Assembly: GCF_018603905.1 (NCBI RefSeq)
Contig: NZ_JAHFZZ010000020.1
Coordinates: 62,001-126,000, forward strand
DNA: 64,000 nt
Direction: 5' to 3'
From: Nonomuraea sp. NEAU-A123
GTDB lineage: Bacteria; Actinomycetota; Actinomycetes; Streptosporangiales; Streptosporangiaceae
The stretch's first letter is position 1, and each line of letters starts with the position of its first letter. Shown piece by piece: positions 33,084-42,292 of the stretch. The notes below the pieces were generated by a model, which had not been told where the DNA came from, searched no databases, and saw only the letters and a program-made list of their open reading frames with translations. Both the position numbers and the translations under genes were made by a program.

Positions 33084-34277
33084 ATGGACGATCGCTGGCG
33101 CTACGACACGGCTACCACGGCGCTCGAACCGCCGTTCGCGATCCTCGATCTCGCGGCCATGCGCGCCAACGCGGCCGATCTCGTACGGCGGGCGGCCGGC
33201 AAGCCGATCCGGGTGGCGAGCAAGTCGATCCGCTGCCGTTCCGTCATGGAACGCATCCTGGCCATGGACGGCTTCCGCGGCATCATGGCCTTCACGCTGC
33301 CCGAGGCGCTCTGGCTGGTCGAGCGGGGCTTCACCGACGTGCTCGTGGCCTACCCCACGGCCGACCGGCACGCGCTCGCGGCGCTGGCCGGCAACGCGCG
33401 GGCGGCCGAGGAGATCACGCTGACCATCGACTCCACCGACCATCTCGACTACGTCGACGACGCGGTGGCGGCCGTCCATCGGCGGCTGGAGATCCGGCTG
33501 TCGATGGACCTCGACGCGGGATATGTGGCGCTGGGCGGGAAGTTCCGGGCGGGTGCCCTGCGCTCCACGATCCGCGAGCCCGAGCAGGCCGCCGACCTGG
33601 CCGCCTGCATCGCCAAGCGGCCGGGCTTCCGCCTCGCCGGGCTGATGGCGTACGAGGGGCAGATCGCGGGGGTCGGCGATGATCCGCCGGGCAACGCGGC
33701 GTTCGCCCGGGTGATCAGGCTCATGCAGAGCCTGTCGGCCCGCGACCTGGTCCTGCGCCGCGGCCGCATCGTGAACGCCGTCCGGCAGCTCTGCGACCTG
33801 GAGTTCGTCAACGGCGGCGGCACCGGCTCCATCGAGCGGACCGTGCGGGAGAAGGCGATCACCGAGGTGGCTGCGGGCTCCGGATTCTTCCATCCCCGGC
33901 TCTTCGACTTCTACCGCGCCTTCACCGGCCATCCGGCCGCGCTGTTCGCGCTCCCGGTCGTGCGGCGGCCGGCGCTGGACGCGGTGACGGTGCTCGGGGG
34001 CGGCTACCTGGCCTCCGGACGGCCGGGGACGAACCTGCTGCCGCAGCCGTACCTGCCGGCGGGGCTTCGCTACACGCGCGACGAGGGCGCGGGCGAGGTG
34101 CAGACGCCGCTGCTCGGCCAGGCGGCCCAGGACCTGCGGGTCGGCGACCGGGTGTGGTTCAGGCACGCCAAGGCGGGCGAGATGTGCGAGCGCTTCCCCG
34201 AGCTCCACCTCGTCGACGGCGACACCGTCGCGGAGACCGCCCCGACGTACCGGGGCGAAGGCAGGACGTTCCTCTAG
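33084..34277 (+). CDS. Amino acid deaminase/aldolase, D-threonine-aldolase-like PLP enzyme
   Basis: 397 residues, alanine-racemase-type barrel. The PLP lysine is in 'KPIRVASKSIRCRSVMERIL' (about residue 47). 'DLDAGYVALGGKF', 'LAGLMAYEGQIAGVGDDPPG' and 'LEFVNGGGTGSIERT' (phosphate-binding) follow. The C-terminal beta domain 'GDRVWFRHAKAGEMCERFPE' carries the His/Cys-like metal site of D-threonine aldolases. It likely cleaves or deaminates a D-beta-hydroxy amino acid. It stands alone; the following gene converges. Confidence 0.85.
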   Translation: MDDRWRYDTATTALEPPFAILDLAAMRANAADLVRRAAGKPIRVASKSIRCRSVMERILAMDGFRGIMAFTLPEALWLVERGFTDVLVAYPTADRHALAALAGNARAAEEITLTIDSTDHLDYVDDAVAAVHRRLEIRLSMDLDAGYVALGGKFRAGALRSTIREPEQAADLAACIAKRPGFRLAGLMAYEGQIAGVGDDPPGNAAFARVIRLMQSLSARDLVLRRGRIVNAVRQLCDLEFVNGGGTGSIERTVREKAITEVAAGSGFFHPRLFDFYRAFTGHPAALFALPVVRRPALDAVTVLGGGYLASGRPGTNLLPQPYLPAGLRYTRDEGAGEVQTPLLGQAAQDLRVGDRVWFRHAKAGEMCERFPELHLVDGDTVAETAPTYRGEGRTFL

Positions 34278-34282
34278 ACCGG

Positions 34283-34615
34283 CTAGAAGCGGCGGCGACG
34301 GCGGCGCCAGAGCATGACGACCGCGCCGACCACCAGCACCGCGCCCACACCGATCAGCACCGGCGCCAGGCCGGGCGCCTCGTCGTCCCACAGCCGGTCG
34401 GGGTTGTCGCCCGCCTCGGCGGGGCGCGGTGTCACCCCGAGCGCGTCGCCGACCGAGGCCACCAGCTGACCTGCCCGCGTCTTCACGTCGGCCACCGTGC
34501 GCTCAGCGACCCGCTTGGGACTCACCCGGTCGGCAATGGCGTCGACCGTGTCCGCCAACTCCGCGCGCGTCCGCGCGATCCGCCGCTCCAGCTCGTCGGG
34601 ATCGGTGTCAGCCAT
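34283..34615 (-). CDS. DUF3618 domain-containing protein
   Basis: 110 residues. The N-terminal DUF3618 helix is 'DPDELERRIARTRAELADTV' with 'VDAIADRVSPKRVAERTVAD', and a C-terminal membrane anchor 'LAPVLIGVGAVLVVGAVVML' ends in poly-Arg. The start at 34615 follows GAGGAG. This family of small membrane-anchored helical proteins is common next to DUF1469/PspC-like genes; function unknown. Confidence 0.85.
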   Translation of the reverse strand: MADTDPDELERRIARTRAELADTVDAIADRVSPKRVAERTVADVKTRAGQLVASVGDALGVTPRPAEAGDNPDRLWDDEAPGLAPVLIGVGAVLVVGAVVMLWRRRRRRF

Positions 34616-34763
34616 GGCTCTCCTCTCGACCGCGCTCCGTGCGAGCTCTGTCCGGTGATCAAATGAAGCAGGCACTGTTCGCTGATCAGTCTGTCAGGTC
34701 GGCGTCCCGCCTGGCACGCCGGGCAGGCCGGTAGGTTTTCTTCGACGAACTCTGGAGGGCCCC

Positions 34764-35237
34764 ATGACCGAAACCAAGCTCGCGCCCGGCGACGCCGCGC
34801 CCGAGTTCACGCTACCCGCCGCCGACGGCGAGGACGTCTCCCTCGAGACCTTCCGCGGCAAGCGGGTGATCCTCTATTTCTACCCCGCCGCGATGACGCC
34901 GGGCTGTACCAAGCAGGCGTGCGACTTCCGCGACAATCTCGGCCAGCTCACCGCGGAGGGTTTCGTGGTGCTCGGCGTGTCGAAGGACAAGCCGGCCAAG
35001 CTGGTCAAGTTCGCCGAGCGCGACTCCCTGAACTTCCCGCTCCTGGCCGACCCCGACCTGGACGTGCACAAGGCGTACGGCGCGTACGGCCCCAAGAAGC
35101 TGTACGGGAAGTTGATGGTGGGCGTGATCCGCTCGACCTTCGTCATCGACGCCGACGGCAAGATCGAGCAGGCCCTCTACAACGTGAAGGCCACCGGCCA
35201 CGTGGCGAGCCTGAAGAAGAAGCTCGGGCTGGCGTGA
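34764..35237 (+). CDS. bcp: Thioredoxin-dependent peroxiredoxin (BCP/PrxQ)
   Basis: 157 residues. 'ILYFYPAAMTPGCTKQACDF' has the peroxidatic Cys and, five residues on, the resolving Cys of PrxQ-type enzymes. 'VVLGVSKDKPAKLVKFAERD' and 'NFPLLADPD' complete the fold. It reduces hydroperoxides with thioredoxin. A strong hairpin follows the stop. Confidence 0.95.
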   Translation: MTETKLAPGDAAPEFTLPAADGEDVSLETFRGKRVILYFYPAAMTPGCTKQACDFRDNLGQLTAEGFVVLGVSKDKPAKLVKFAERDSLNFPLLADPDLDVHKAYGAYGPKKLYGKLMVGVIRSTFVIDADGKIEQALYNVKATGHVASLKKKLGLA

Positions 35238-35244
35238 AAAGGCA

Positions 35245-35272
35245 GGGGCCCGTCCCCCACACGACGGGCCCC
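35245..35272 (+). terminator. Terminator after bcp
   Basis: Perfect 10-bp stem GGGGCCCGTC/GACGGGCCCC with an 8-nt loop, 8 bp after the bcp stop; no long T-tract. Confidence 0.75.
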
Positions 35273-35326
35273 CAGCGCACTTCCGGGACGCTAAACTCGG
35301 CTCAGGCCCGCATCGGCGGGAGCTGC

Positions 35327-35409
35327 GCGGGCGTGGCGAAATGGCATACGCGGCAGGTTTAGGTCCTGTTGGTGGAGACACTGTGGGGGTTCGAGTCCCC
35401 CCGCCCGCA
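35327..35409 (+). tRNA. tRNA-Leu (anticodon UAG)
   Basis: Acceptor GCGGGCG (35327-35333) pairs with CGCCCGC (35402-35408). The anticodon loop TTTAGGT gives anticodon TAG, reading CUA. A long variable arm (GGTGGAGACAC) marks a class II leucine tRNA, and the T-arm GGGGGTTCGAGTCCCCC is perfect. CCA is not fully encoded. It reads CUA/CUG-type leucine codons, not TTA. The subtilase gene ends 7 bp downstream on the other strand. Confidence 0.96.
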
Positions 35410-35415
35410 CCTCGG

Positions 35416-38400
35416 CTACCTCAGCGCGTAAGCCCTGATCACCTCCTGTGCCAGCGCCGCCCCGCGCGTGTCCGCGGCCTTGAGCCGCAGCGAGACGAAC
35501 CCGGAGGATGGCGGCCGGTCGAGCGTGGCCTCGTAGGCGCCGTTCCCCTTAGAGGTGAGCCGCCGGACCGCGCGCCACGAGGCGCCGTCGTCGTACGACA
35601 CCTCCAGGGACACGTCCTTGATCGGGCCGGCCGTCGAGCCGTCCTGGTGGCGCAGGGTCAGGCCGAGCCGCGGCGAAGCGGCCTGGTTCCGCAGGTCCGT
35701 CGGCGCGTCATAGTCGGCGAGCAGCAGCGGGACCGTCGTCCCCGTCCCGGCGTCATGCTCCGACGGGAACGTCCACGCCGTCTTCGTCCTGGTCGACAGC
35801 CGGGCCCAGGTGGCGCGGTTCTCGACGTCGTACTCCATCCGGTAGGTGGCGGCTCCGGCCGGAAGGAGCAGGGTCCCCTGGGGGCGCCGCTCCGTCTGCG
35901 CCACCAGGGTGTCTCCCCGGTACAACCGCCAGCCGGTCTTCATGCCGGTCTCGAAGTCGTCGGTCTGCGCGACGCCGGTGTTCCGCCCCGCGTCGATGAG
36001 CCCCCACAGATCGATCTGCAGCAGGTCGCCCACCCTGCGCAGCGGCCGGACCGGCCCGGGGCCGGGCAGCAGCGGCTGCTTGAACCAGGTGCGTTCGATC
36101 CGCGCACCGGCCTGGAAGGGCGCGTCGTCGGGACCGGCGACCCCGATGTGGGCGCGGTCGTGCTCCCAGGTGTAGTTGTACGGCCGTTCCGGCGTCTCCA
36201 TGCTGCTGCTCCAGCGCACCCCGGGACCGGCGGACAGGTAGTCGACCCGGTCACGCGGTGTCCGGGAGACGGGCCGGCTCGTGTCCCAGGAGGTGGTCTC
36301 CCACGGCTGCCAGCCGAAGCGGTTCTCGGAGAGGGTCACGTCGTCGGCGAGCTGGCTGTAGAAGTCCGAGTCGATCCGGGCCAGGGACTTCGCCCGCACG
36401 GTGTGGTCGAGCTTGTCGCTGATCCTGCCCTCCTCGCTGAGGTACAGGTCGTACACGTACGGGCTGGCCACGATGCCCTTGGCCAGGACCGGCACCGGCA
36501 GCCGGCGCAGCCGGTCGGCCAGCCGGGCGCCCTCCCGGCCGGTGAGCGCGACGGTCGGCACCTTCAGCTTCACCCCGCTCTCGTACACCGGCAGATCGCC
36601 GTAGACCGCGACCATCCGGGCCCCGGCCGCGGCGGCGGCGTTGGACTGGGCGGCGACCGTCAGGTCGGCGGTGCGGCGGATCAGCGCGAGCCTGCCGCGC
36701 AGGTCGCGGCCCTTGAGGTCCGCGGGCGTGCCGGTCCCGGCGTCCACGGCCAGGAGCAGCGCGGAGCCGTCGAGCCTCGGGAAGTCGGCGGACAGGTCGC
36801 TGAACCACACCGGGTCGACGTAGTCGGGGTTCAGCTCCAGGCCGGCCGTCCGCATCGTGATGGCGGGGGCTTCGAGGTGCCACCGGGTGGCGACGGCGAA
36901 CTCGCCCTTGGTGACCCGCTTCGTGGGCTGCAGGTAGTAGGTCTCGTCGGCGCTCTCGTCCTGCAGGATGGTGTCGGTGAGCGGCGCGCCCTTGGCGGGT
37001 GAGCGGGCCCAGATGAGCTTGGTCGCGGTGCCCCTGTTCCGTTTGGTCGGATGGTCAGGCGTGTCGACCTTCACCTCGACCGCCTTGCGGGCGTCGAGCA
37101 CGACCTTGGCGTCGCCGGTGATCTTCAGCTCGGGGTCTCCGGCGAGGCTCACGTTGAGCACGGTGCCGCGGTCGCCGTAGGACATGCTGTCGACCGTGGG
37201 GCGCAGGGTCTTGATGACGCCGAGCACGGAGTAGGTGCCCGGCGGCACCAGCACGCAGGTGCCGCCCTGGTCTTCCTCGCACCTCCGCACCGGGTCGAAG
37301 GGCAGTTCGCGGCCGTCGCGGGTGCCGTCGTCCACGTTCAGCGCGGTGATGGCGGCCTGGGCGGGGCGCCCGTCCCTGGCGATCGCGCTCACCCGCAGCC
37401 GGGCCCGCTTGACCTCGACGCTGCCGGTCAGGGAGGTACGGATCGGCGGGCCGCCCCGCGGCGTCGCGACGAGCTCCGCGCGCTGCCGCCCGGGCTGCGC
37501 CTTGGCGGCGTCGAGAGTGAGCCGCGCCGTGGCCTTCGCGCCGGCGGGCAGGGAGAGCTCGGCGGGCGAGACGCTGAACGGGCTCCCGGTGGCCAGGTCG
37601 AGGGTGACCGGGGTCTTGCCGGGATTGCGGTAGGTGATCTCTCGGGTCACCGGCTTTCCGGCGGACACCTCGGACAGCCCGAAGTCGATCGGGCCCTCGG
37701 CGGCCAGCACCGGCTCCCCGAGCGCCGCGGCCACGTCGACCCGGCCGGTGCCCCGCTTGTCCACCGGGGTGTCGGGCAGGGGCTTGGCCGTACCCATGAG
37801 CAGGGACTTCAGCTCACCGGCCGAGATGCCGGGGCGTGACTGGCGCAGGAGCGCGGCGGCCCCGGCGACGTGCGGGGTGGCCATGGAGGTGCCGGACAGG
37901 CGGGTGTAGTTGTCGTCCACCGGCTCGCCGAGCGAGGTGCCCTTGGCCCGGGCCGCGACGATGCCGACGCCCGGAGCGGTGATGTCGGGCTTCACCGCGC
38001 GCTCCAGCCCGATGGGGCCGTAACTGGAGAACTCGGCGAGCCGGTCCTGGCCGTCGACCGCGCCGACGGTCAGCGCGGCGGGGGCGTCTCCCGGGCTCCC
38101 GACGCAGGCCTCGCAGCCCCGGTTGCCCGCCGCCACCACGAACAGCGTGCCGTACGTGCCGTACAGCGCCCCCAGGGCGTCGGTCAGCGGGCCGCCTGGA
38201 CTGGGGTCGCCCAGGCTCATGTTCACGATGTCGGCGTGCTTCTCCCCCGCCGCCCATTCCATCCCGTCGATGATCCACGAGCTGAGCCCCTCGCCGTTGG
38301 CGTCCAGGACCCGGCCGTTGAGCAGCTTGGCGCCGGGGGCGACGCCCTTGCGCGAGCCGCCTGAGGCGGCGCCGCTGCCCGCGATGATGTCGGCGACGTG

Positions 38401-39189
38401 CGTGCCGTGCCCGAACTCGTCGGTCGCGCTGCCGCTGTCGGTGAAGTCACGCTCGTCGGCGACCTTCCCCGCCAGGTCCGGATGCCCGGTGTCGATGCCG
38501 GTGTCCAGGACCGCCACCGTCGTGCCCGTGCCGTCGTAACCCGCCGACCACGCCGCCGGCGCGCCGATCTGCGGCACGCTGTGGTCCAGCGCCGGCTCCA
38601 CCCTGCGGTCGAGCCAGATCTTGCTGACACCGGCGAGCGCGCTCTTCGTCCGGCCGGTGGCCAGCGCGGACAGATCGCCGCCGAAGTCCCGGGCCACGCT
38701 CTTGGCTAACCGGACGCCCGAGCCGCCGATGCTCTCCAGCGTGCGGACCGCCTTCAGCGCGGGGATCACCGGCATGGCGCCCTGCTTGCCGTACGTCACG
38801 ATGAGCGAGATGGCGTCCGACTGGGCGTCGGTGTAGCCCTGGGCGGCCAGGGCGGTCACGTTGAAGAGCTCGGGATCGATGCGGTCGGGGACCAGCCCCT
38901 CCACGTCGCTGGGCAGCACGGTGAGCTGCCCGGCGTCCTCGGTGATGCGGAAGTCGGCCGGCGGCCCGTCCCCGCGCGGGGCGGCCGTGACGCTCGCCTT
39001 CCGGCGGCCGTCGGCGGCGATGGAGACGTGCACCTGGTCACCGGTGATCAGCGTGATGTCGTAACCCTGCTTCGCCGGGTCCGTCACCAGCGCCGGAGCG
39101 CCGTCGGCCCGGGCCCCCGCGCCGCTCACCATGGTGGCCGCGGCCACCGCCAGGGAGGCGGCCACCGCTGTCCAACGCCTGGGCCTCAT
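35416..39189 (-). CDS. Secreted S8 family serine peptidase, multidomain (1257 residues)
   Basis: A basic start and 'WTAVAASLAVAAATMVSGAG' form a signal peptide. After a propeptide the subtilisin domain has Asp229 (VAVLDTGID), His261 (GHGTHVADI), oxyanion Asn356 (VVAAGN) and Ser435 (LSGTSMATPH). A PA domain appears to be inserted far downstream near 'LALIRRTADLTVAAQSNAAA' and the rest is beta-sandwich repeats. ATG 39189 with GGAGGT upstream was preferred to the 12-residue longer start. It probably degrades extracellular protein. The divergent TrmB/LuxR-type gene is the likely regulator. Confidence 0.93.
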   Translation of the reverse strand: MRPRRWTAVAASLAVAAATMVSGAGARADGAPALVTDPAKQGYDITLITGDQVHVSIAADGRRKASVTAAPRGDGPPADFRITEDAGQLTVLPSDVEGLVPDRIDPELFNVTALAAQGYTDAQSDAISLIVTYGKQGAMPVIPALKAVRTLESIGGSGVRLAKSVARDFGGDLSALATGRTKSALAGVSKIWLDRRVEPALDHSVPQIGAPAAWSAGYDGTGTTVAVLDTGIDTGHPDLAGKVADERDFTDSGSATDEFGHGTHVADIIAGSGAASGGSRKGVAPGAKLLNGRVLDANGEGLSSWIIDGMEWAAGEKHADIVNMSLGDPSPGGPLTDALGALYGTYGTLFVVAAGNRGCEACVGSPGDAPAALTVGAVDGQDRLAEFSSYGPIGLERAVKPDITAPGVGIVAARAKGTSLGEPVDDNYTRLSGTSMATPHVAGAAALLRQSRPGISAGELKSLLMGTAKPLPDTPVDKRGTGRVDVAAALGEPVLAAEGPIDFGLSEVSAGKPVTREITYRNPGKTPVTLDLATGSPFSVSPAELSLPAGAKATARLTLDAAKAQPGRQRAELVATPRGGPPIRTSLTGSVEVKRARLRVSAIARDGRPAQAAITALNVDDGTRDGRELPFDPVRRCEEDQGGTCVLVPPGTYSVLGVIKTLRPTVDSMSYGDRGTVLNVSLAGDPELKITGDAKVVLDARKAVEVKVDTPDHPTKRNRGTATKLIWARSPAKGAPLTDTILQDESADETYYLQPTKRVTKGEFAVATRWHLEAPAITMRTAGLELNPDYVDPVWFSDLSADFPRLDGSALLLAVDAGTGTPADLKGRDLRGRLALIRRTADLTVAAQSNAAAAAGARMVAVYGDLPVYESGVKLKVPTVALTGREGARLADRLRRLPVPVLAKGIVASPYVYDLYLSEEGRISDKLDHTVRAKSLARIDSDFYSQLADDVTLSENRFGWQPWETTSWDTSRPVSRTPRDRVDYLSAGPGVRWSSSMETPERPYNYTWEHDRAHIGVAGPDDAPFQAGARIERTWFKQPLLPGPGPVRPLRRVGDLLQIDLWGLIDAGRNTGVAQTDDFETGMKTGWRLYRGDTLVAQTERRPQGTLLLPAGAATYRMEYDVENRATWARLSTRTKTAWTFPSEHDAGTGTTVPLLLADYDAPTDLRNQAASPRLGLTLRHQDGSTAGPIKDVSLEVSYDDGASWRAVRRLTSKGNGAYEATLDRPPSSGFVSLRLKAADTRGAALAQEVIRAYALR

Positions 39190-39342
39190 GGCCACCTCCA
39201 GAAGGCGAGTAATGTACCGACCCAATTCCTAGTGACCTGGGGGCGTTCCGGTCTATAGGTCTTGCCTGGCGAGATCCCGACTTGTCGTAAACCCGCCTGG
39301 ACTACGCTCCCCTACGGGACGACAGGACGGTGGTGGGCGGCC

Positions 39343-40365
39343 ATGGCGCAACGGCGGCTACTGGAGGGCCTCGGCGTCAGCGTCGCCGAGGAGACGGCCT
39401 ACCGGGCGCTGCTCCGCCACGGCCCCGCGACGCTCAGCCAACTGGCCACCGAGACCAGCGCGTCCGCCGCGGCCATCCGCCGGATGCTGCCCAGGCTGGA
39501 GGACCTCGGACTGATCTCCCGGGTGGCGGGCCGACCGCTGCGGCTGATCGCCACGCCGCCGAACATCGCCATCGACGTGCTGGTGGCCCGCCGCCAGGAG
39601 GAGATCACGCACAGCCGGGCCGCCGCGGCGCTGCTGGCCACCGAGGTGGCCGATCGCACCGGGCCGCATCCCGAGGAGGTGCTGGAGGTGGTGACCGGCC
39701 GTTACGCCGTCGCGCGCCGCTACCTCCAGCTCGAACGCAGCGTCACGACCGAGATGCTCGTGCTGGTGCGCCCGCCCTACGCGGTCGACATCCTGGACGA
39801 TCAGGAGAACCAGCAGCGTGCCGCCCACCAGGGCCCGTCCATCCGCGGCATCTACGGACCGCTGGCGTTCGAGGAGCCCGGCATGCTGGCGCACACGCGG
39901 CGGGCGATCGCCGACGGCGAGCAGGCCCGGCTGGGGCAGGTGCCCGTCAAGCTGGCCATCGCCGACGGCCGCACGGCCATGCTGCCGCTGGTGTCCGACG
40001 AGCACCGGGCGGTGGAGAGCGCGCTGGTCGTGCACCCGTCGGCGCTGCTCGACGCGCTCGTGGGGCTGTTCGAGGTGCTGTGGCAGGCGGCCGTGCCGCT
40101 GCGGCTGTCCGCCGATCCGGCCGCGCACATCGAGCGGGAGGTGTGGCCGCAGCCTGGCGACACCGAGGTCCTCGCCCTGCTGGCGGTGGGGATGAAGGAC
40201 GACGCGATCGCGCGGCAGCTCGGCCTCAGCTCGCGTACCGTGCAGCGCCGGGTGCAGGAGCTCTGCGAGCGGCTGGGGGCCCGTACGCGGTTCCACGCCG
40301 GGTTCCTGGCCGCGCAGCACGACCTGCTGGTCCTCGACGGCGGGCCCGGACTGCGGGCGCCCTGA
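39343..40365 (+). CDS. TrmB/LuxR-type HTH transcriptional regulator
   Basis: 340 residues. N-terminal TrmB-like winged helix: 'LLRHGPATLSQLATETSASA' and 'LEDLGLISRVAGRP' (about 20-60). A middle effector-like domain follows. The C-terminal LuxR-type HTH has 'VLALLAVGMKDDAIARQLGL' and 'SSRTVQRRVQELCERLGART'. Genes of this type commonly stand beside subtilase genes in actinomycetes. Start ATG 39343; an upstream GTG at 39331 is possible. Confidence 0.88.
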   Translation: MAQRRLLEGLGVSVAEETAYRALLRHGPATLSQLATETSASAAAIRRMLPRLEDLGLISRVAGRPLRLIATPPNIAIDVLVARRQEEITHSRAAAALLATEVADRTGPHPEEVLEVVTGRYAVARRYLQLERSVTTEMLVLVRPPYAVDILDDQENQQRAAHQGPSIRGIYGPLAFEEPGMLAHTRRAIADGEQARLGQVPVKLAIADGRTAMLPLVSDEHRAVESALVVHPSALLDALVGLFEVLWQAAVPLRLSADPAAHIEREVWPQPGDTEVLALLAVGMKDDAIARQLGLSSRTVQRRVQELCERLGARTRFHAGFLAAQHDLLVLDGGPGLRAP

Positions 40366-40370
40366 CCCGT

Positions 40371-40967
40371 CTACGTGGGCGAGACCACGGGCGTGGGCGT
40401 GCCGGTGCGGATGATCGTGGGCGGGGGCGTCGGCGAGTCGCTGGGGGGCATCGTGAGCCAGGTGGAGGGCACGGCGTTGGGGCCGATGCTGGGATTGACG
40501 TACGGCGGCTGCTGGCGGCAGTAGGTGCCGCCAGCGACCGGGCGGCAGTCCTGGTAGCCGGGGTAGGGCTCCCAGGCCGGGTACTGCCGGTAGAGGCGGG
40601 GCGCGTCGTGGCGGTGGACGATGCCGCCGATCGCGGCCACGGCGCCGCCGCCGAGCACGCCACCGATGATCAGTCCGATGAGACCCGCGCCGATGATCTG
40701 CGCGGGCTTCTGGCGGATGAAGTCGCGGAAGCTGTCGGAGCGCGGAGGTGGCGGCGGAGCCGCTGTCGCCCATCCGCCTCCGGGCGGGCCCGCGTACGAG
40801 CGTCCCGGCGCGGTCGCGGCGGTCCCCTGGTGCGGAGTGTCGGCCGGAGGCGCGTCTCCGGCAGGTCCTTCGGAGTGCGGGGCGCCTAACCGGTCGCCAG
40901 GGGTCGGGTCGCGTGGCGCTTCCTCTTCGCCACGCGACCCGGCGTCGCGATCATGATCCGCCATCAC
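40371..40967 (-). CDS. Single-pass membrane protein with Pro-rich tails
   Basis: 198 residues. The N-terminal 80 residues are polar and Pro/Gly/Ala-rich; one membrane segment is 'IIGAGLIGLIIGGVLGGGAV'; the C-terminal part is extracellular with two Cys ('YQDCRPVAGGTYCRQQPPYV') that could form a disulfide, and ends in Thr/Pro repeats. No known domain. ATG 40964 may be the true start (MM). The stop is 3 bp after the regulator's stop. Confidence 0.75.
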   Translation of the reverse strand: MMADHDRDAGSRGEEEAPRDPTPGDRLGAPHSEGPAGDAPPADTPHQGTAATAPGRSYAGPPGGGWATAAPPPPPRSDSFRDFIRQKPAQIIGAGLIGLIIGGVLGGGAVAAIGGIVHRHDAPRLYRQYPAWEPYPGYQDCRPVAGGTYCRQQPPYVNPSIGPNAVPSTWLTMPPSDSPTPPPTIIRTGTPTPVVSPT

Positions 40968-41110
40968 GATCTCCCTTTACTCACCCCAAGGGGCGCTCCC
41001 AACGACAAGAGTGCCCGATGTCCCGTAAGGCTGGTGTAAGACCTGGGTCGTACCCAGATCTCCCCCTATAGGCGGACAAATCTACGCCACAGCCTTCGTA
41101 TCGTAATGGT

Positions 41111-42292
41111 GTGTTCGGCAGGGTACTGGCTTGGTCGGGACGCCACGGCAAGCTCATGGACGGCCTCCGGGTCGCGCCGCTGGCGGTGTTCTGCCTGCTC
41201 GTGGCCGTGCCGTACGGGACCAACGGCCCGTTCAACAACGGTGGCCTGTACATCGGGGTGACCGGTTACTTCGTCCTGTGCGCGGCGCTGATCGTCCCGC
41301 TGCTGTGGCGGCGCGACCGGCCGCTGACCGTCTTCGCGATCCTCTCGCTGGCCAGCTTCGCGCAGTGGCTGGCGAAGATCGATCCGATGCCCGCCAACAT
41401 CGCGGTGCTGGTGGCGCTCTACTCGGTGGCCTTCCGGTGCGCGTTCCGGTGGGCCGTCGCCGCGGGCGTGGTGGCCGAGATCGGCATTTTCCTGGTCATC
41501 GTGCACTGGAACACGCCGACGTTCAGCCTCTTCTTCAGCGGCTCGATCCTCGTGGTGACGGTCTGGCTGATGGGCCTGTACGCCAGGACCCGCAGGCGCT
41601 ACATGGAGAGCCTGGAGGAGCGGGCGGAACGGGCCGAGCGCGAACGCGACCAGCAGGCCCGGCTGGCCGCCGCGGCCGAGCGCACCAGGATCGCCAGGGA
41701 GTTGCACGATGTGGTGGCCCACAACGTCAGCGTGATGGTGGTCCAGGCCGATGGGGCCGGATACGCCATCGACAGCGACCCCGACCAGGCGCGGCAGGCC
41801 GTACGCAACATCTCCAAGACCGGCCGTGAGGCGCTCGCCGAGATGCGCAGGCTGGTCGGCGTGCTGCGGGAGGACGGCTCCGACGGGACCGACTACACGC
41901 CGCAGCCGGGCCTCGGGCAGTTGGAGGAGCTGGTCCGCGGTGCGGGCGTGCCCGCGCGGCTGCGCGTCGGCGGCCCGCCCGGCGAGCTGCCCGAGGGGCA
42001 GCAGCTCGCGGTCTACCGCATCGTGCAGGAGGCGCTGACGAACGCGCTCAAGCACGGCGGCCCCGGCGTCCGCGCGCTCGTCGAGCTGCGGTACGACGGG
42101 CGCGAGCTGATCGTGCGGGTGACCGACGACGGCCGGGGCGCCGCGGCGCCGCGCAGCCCCGACGGGCACGGGCTGGTCGGGATGCGGGAGCGGGTCGGCA
42201 TGTACGGCGGAGCGGTGTCGGCGGGTCCGCGGACGGGCGGCGGATTCGAGGTGCTGGCCAGGCTGCCGGTGCCGGGCACCAGGGCGGCCTAG
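41111..42292 (+). CDS. Sensor histidine kinase (NarL/DesK-type)
   Basis: 393 residues. Five or so membrane segments in residues 15-160, then a HisKA_3 dimerisation domain 'RTRIARELHDVVAHNVSVMV' with His199 as phosphorylation site, and a HATPase domain (N-box 'IVQEALTNALKHG', 'VTDDGRG', 'HGLVGMRERVGMYGG'). The GTG start lies just after a short leader. The stop overlaps the GTG of the response regulator (TAGTG). The signal is unknown; an ABC transporter nearby suggests antibiotic or envelope stress. Confidence 0.93.
   Translation: MFGRVLAWSGRHGKLMDGLRVAPLAVFCLLVAVPYGTNGPFNNGGLYIGVTGYFVLCAALIVPLLWRRDRPLTVFAILSLASFAQWLAKIDPMPANIAVLVALYSVAFRCAFRWAVAAGVVAEIGIFLVIVHWNTPTFSLFFSGSILVVTVWLMGLYARTRRRYMESLEERAERAERERDQQARLAAAAERTRIARELHDVVAHNVSVMVVQADGAGYAIDSDPDQARQAVRNISKTGREALAEMRRLVGVLREDGSDGTDYTPQPGLGQLEELVRGAGVPARLRVGGPPGELPEGQQLAVYRIVQEALTNALKHGGPGVRALVELRYDGRELIVRVTDDGRGAAAPRSPDGHGLVGMRERVGMYGGAVSAGPRTGGGFEVLARLPVPGTRAA

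Noticed and set aside
35327..39189. tRNA-Leu as an integration site for a genomic island
   Set aside because: No integrase, no repeated tRNA 3' end and ordinary genes on both sides.
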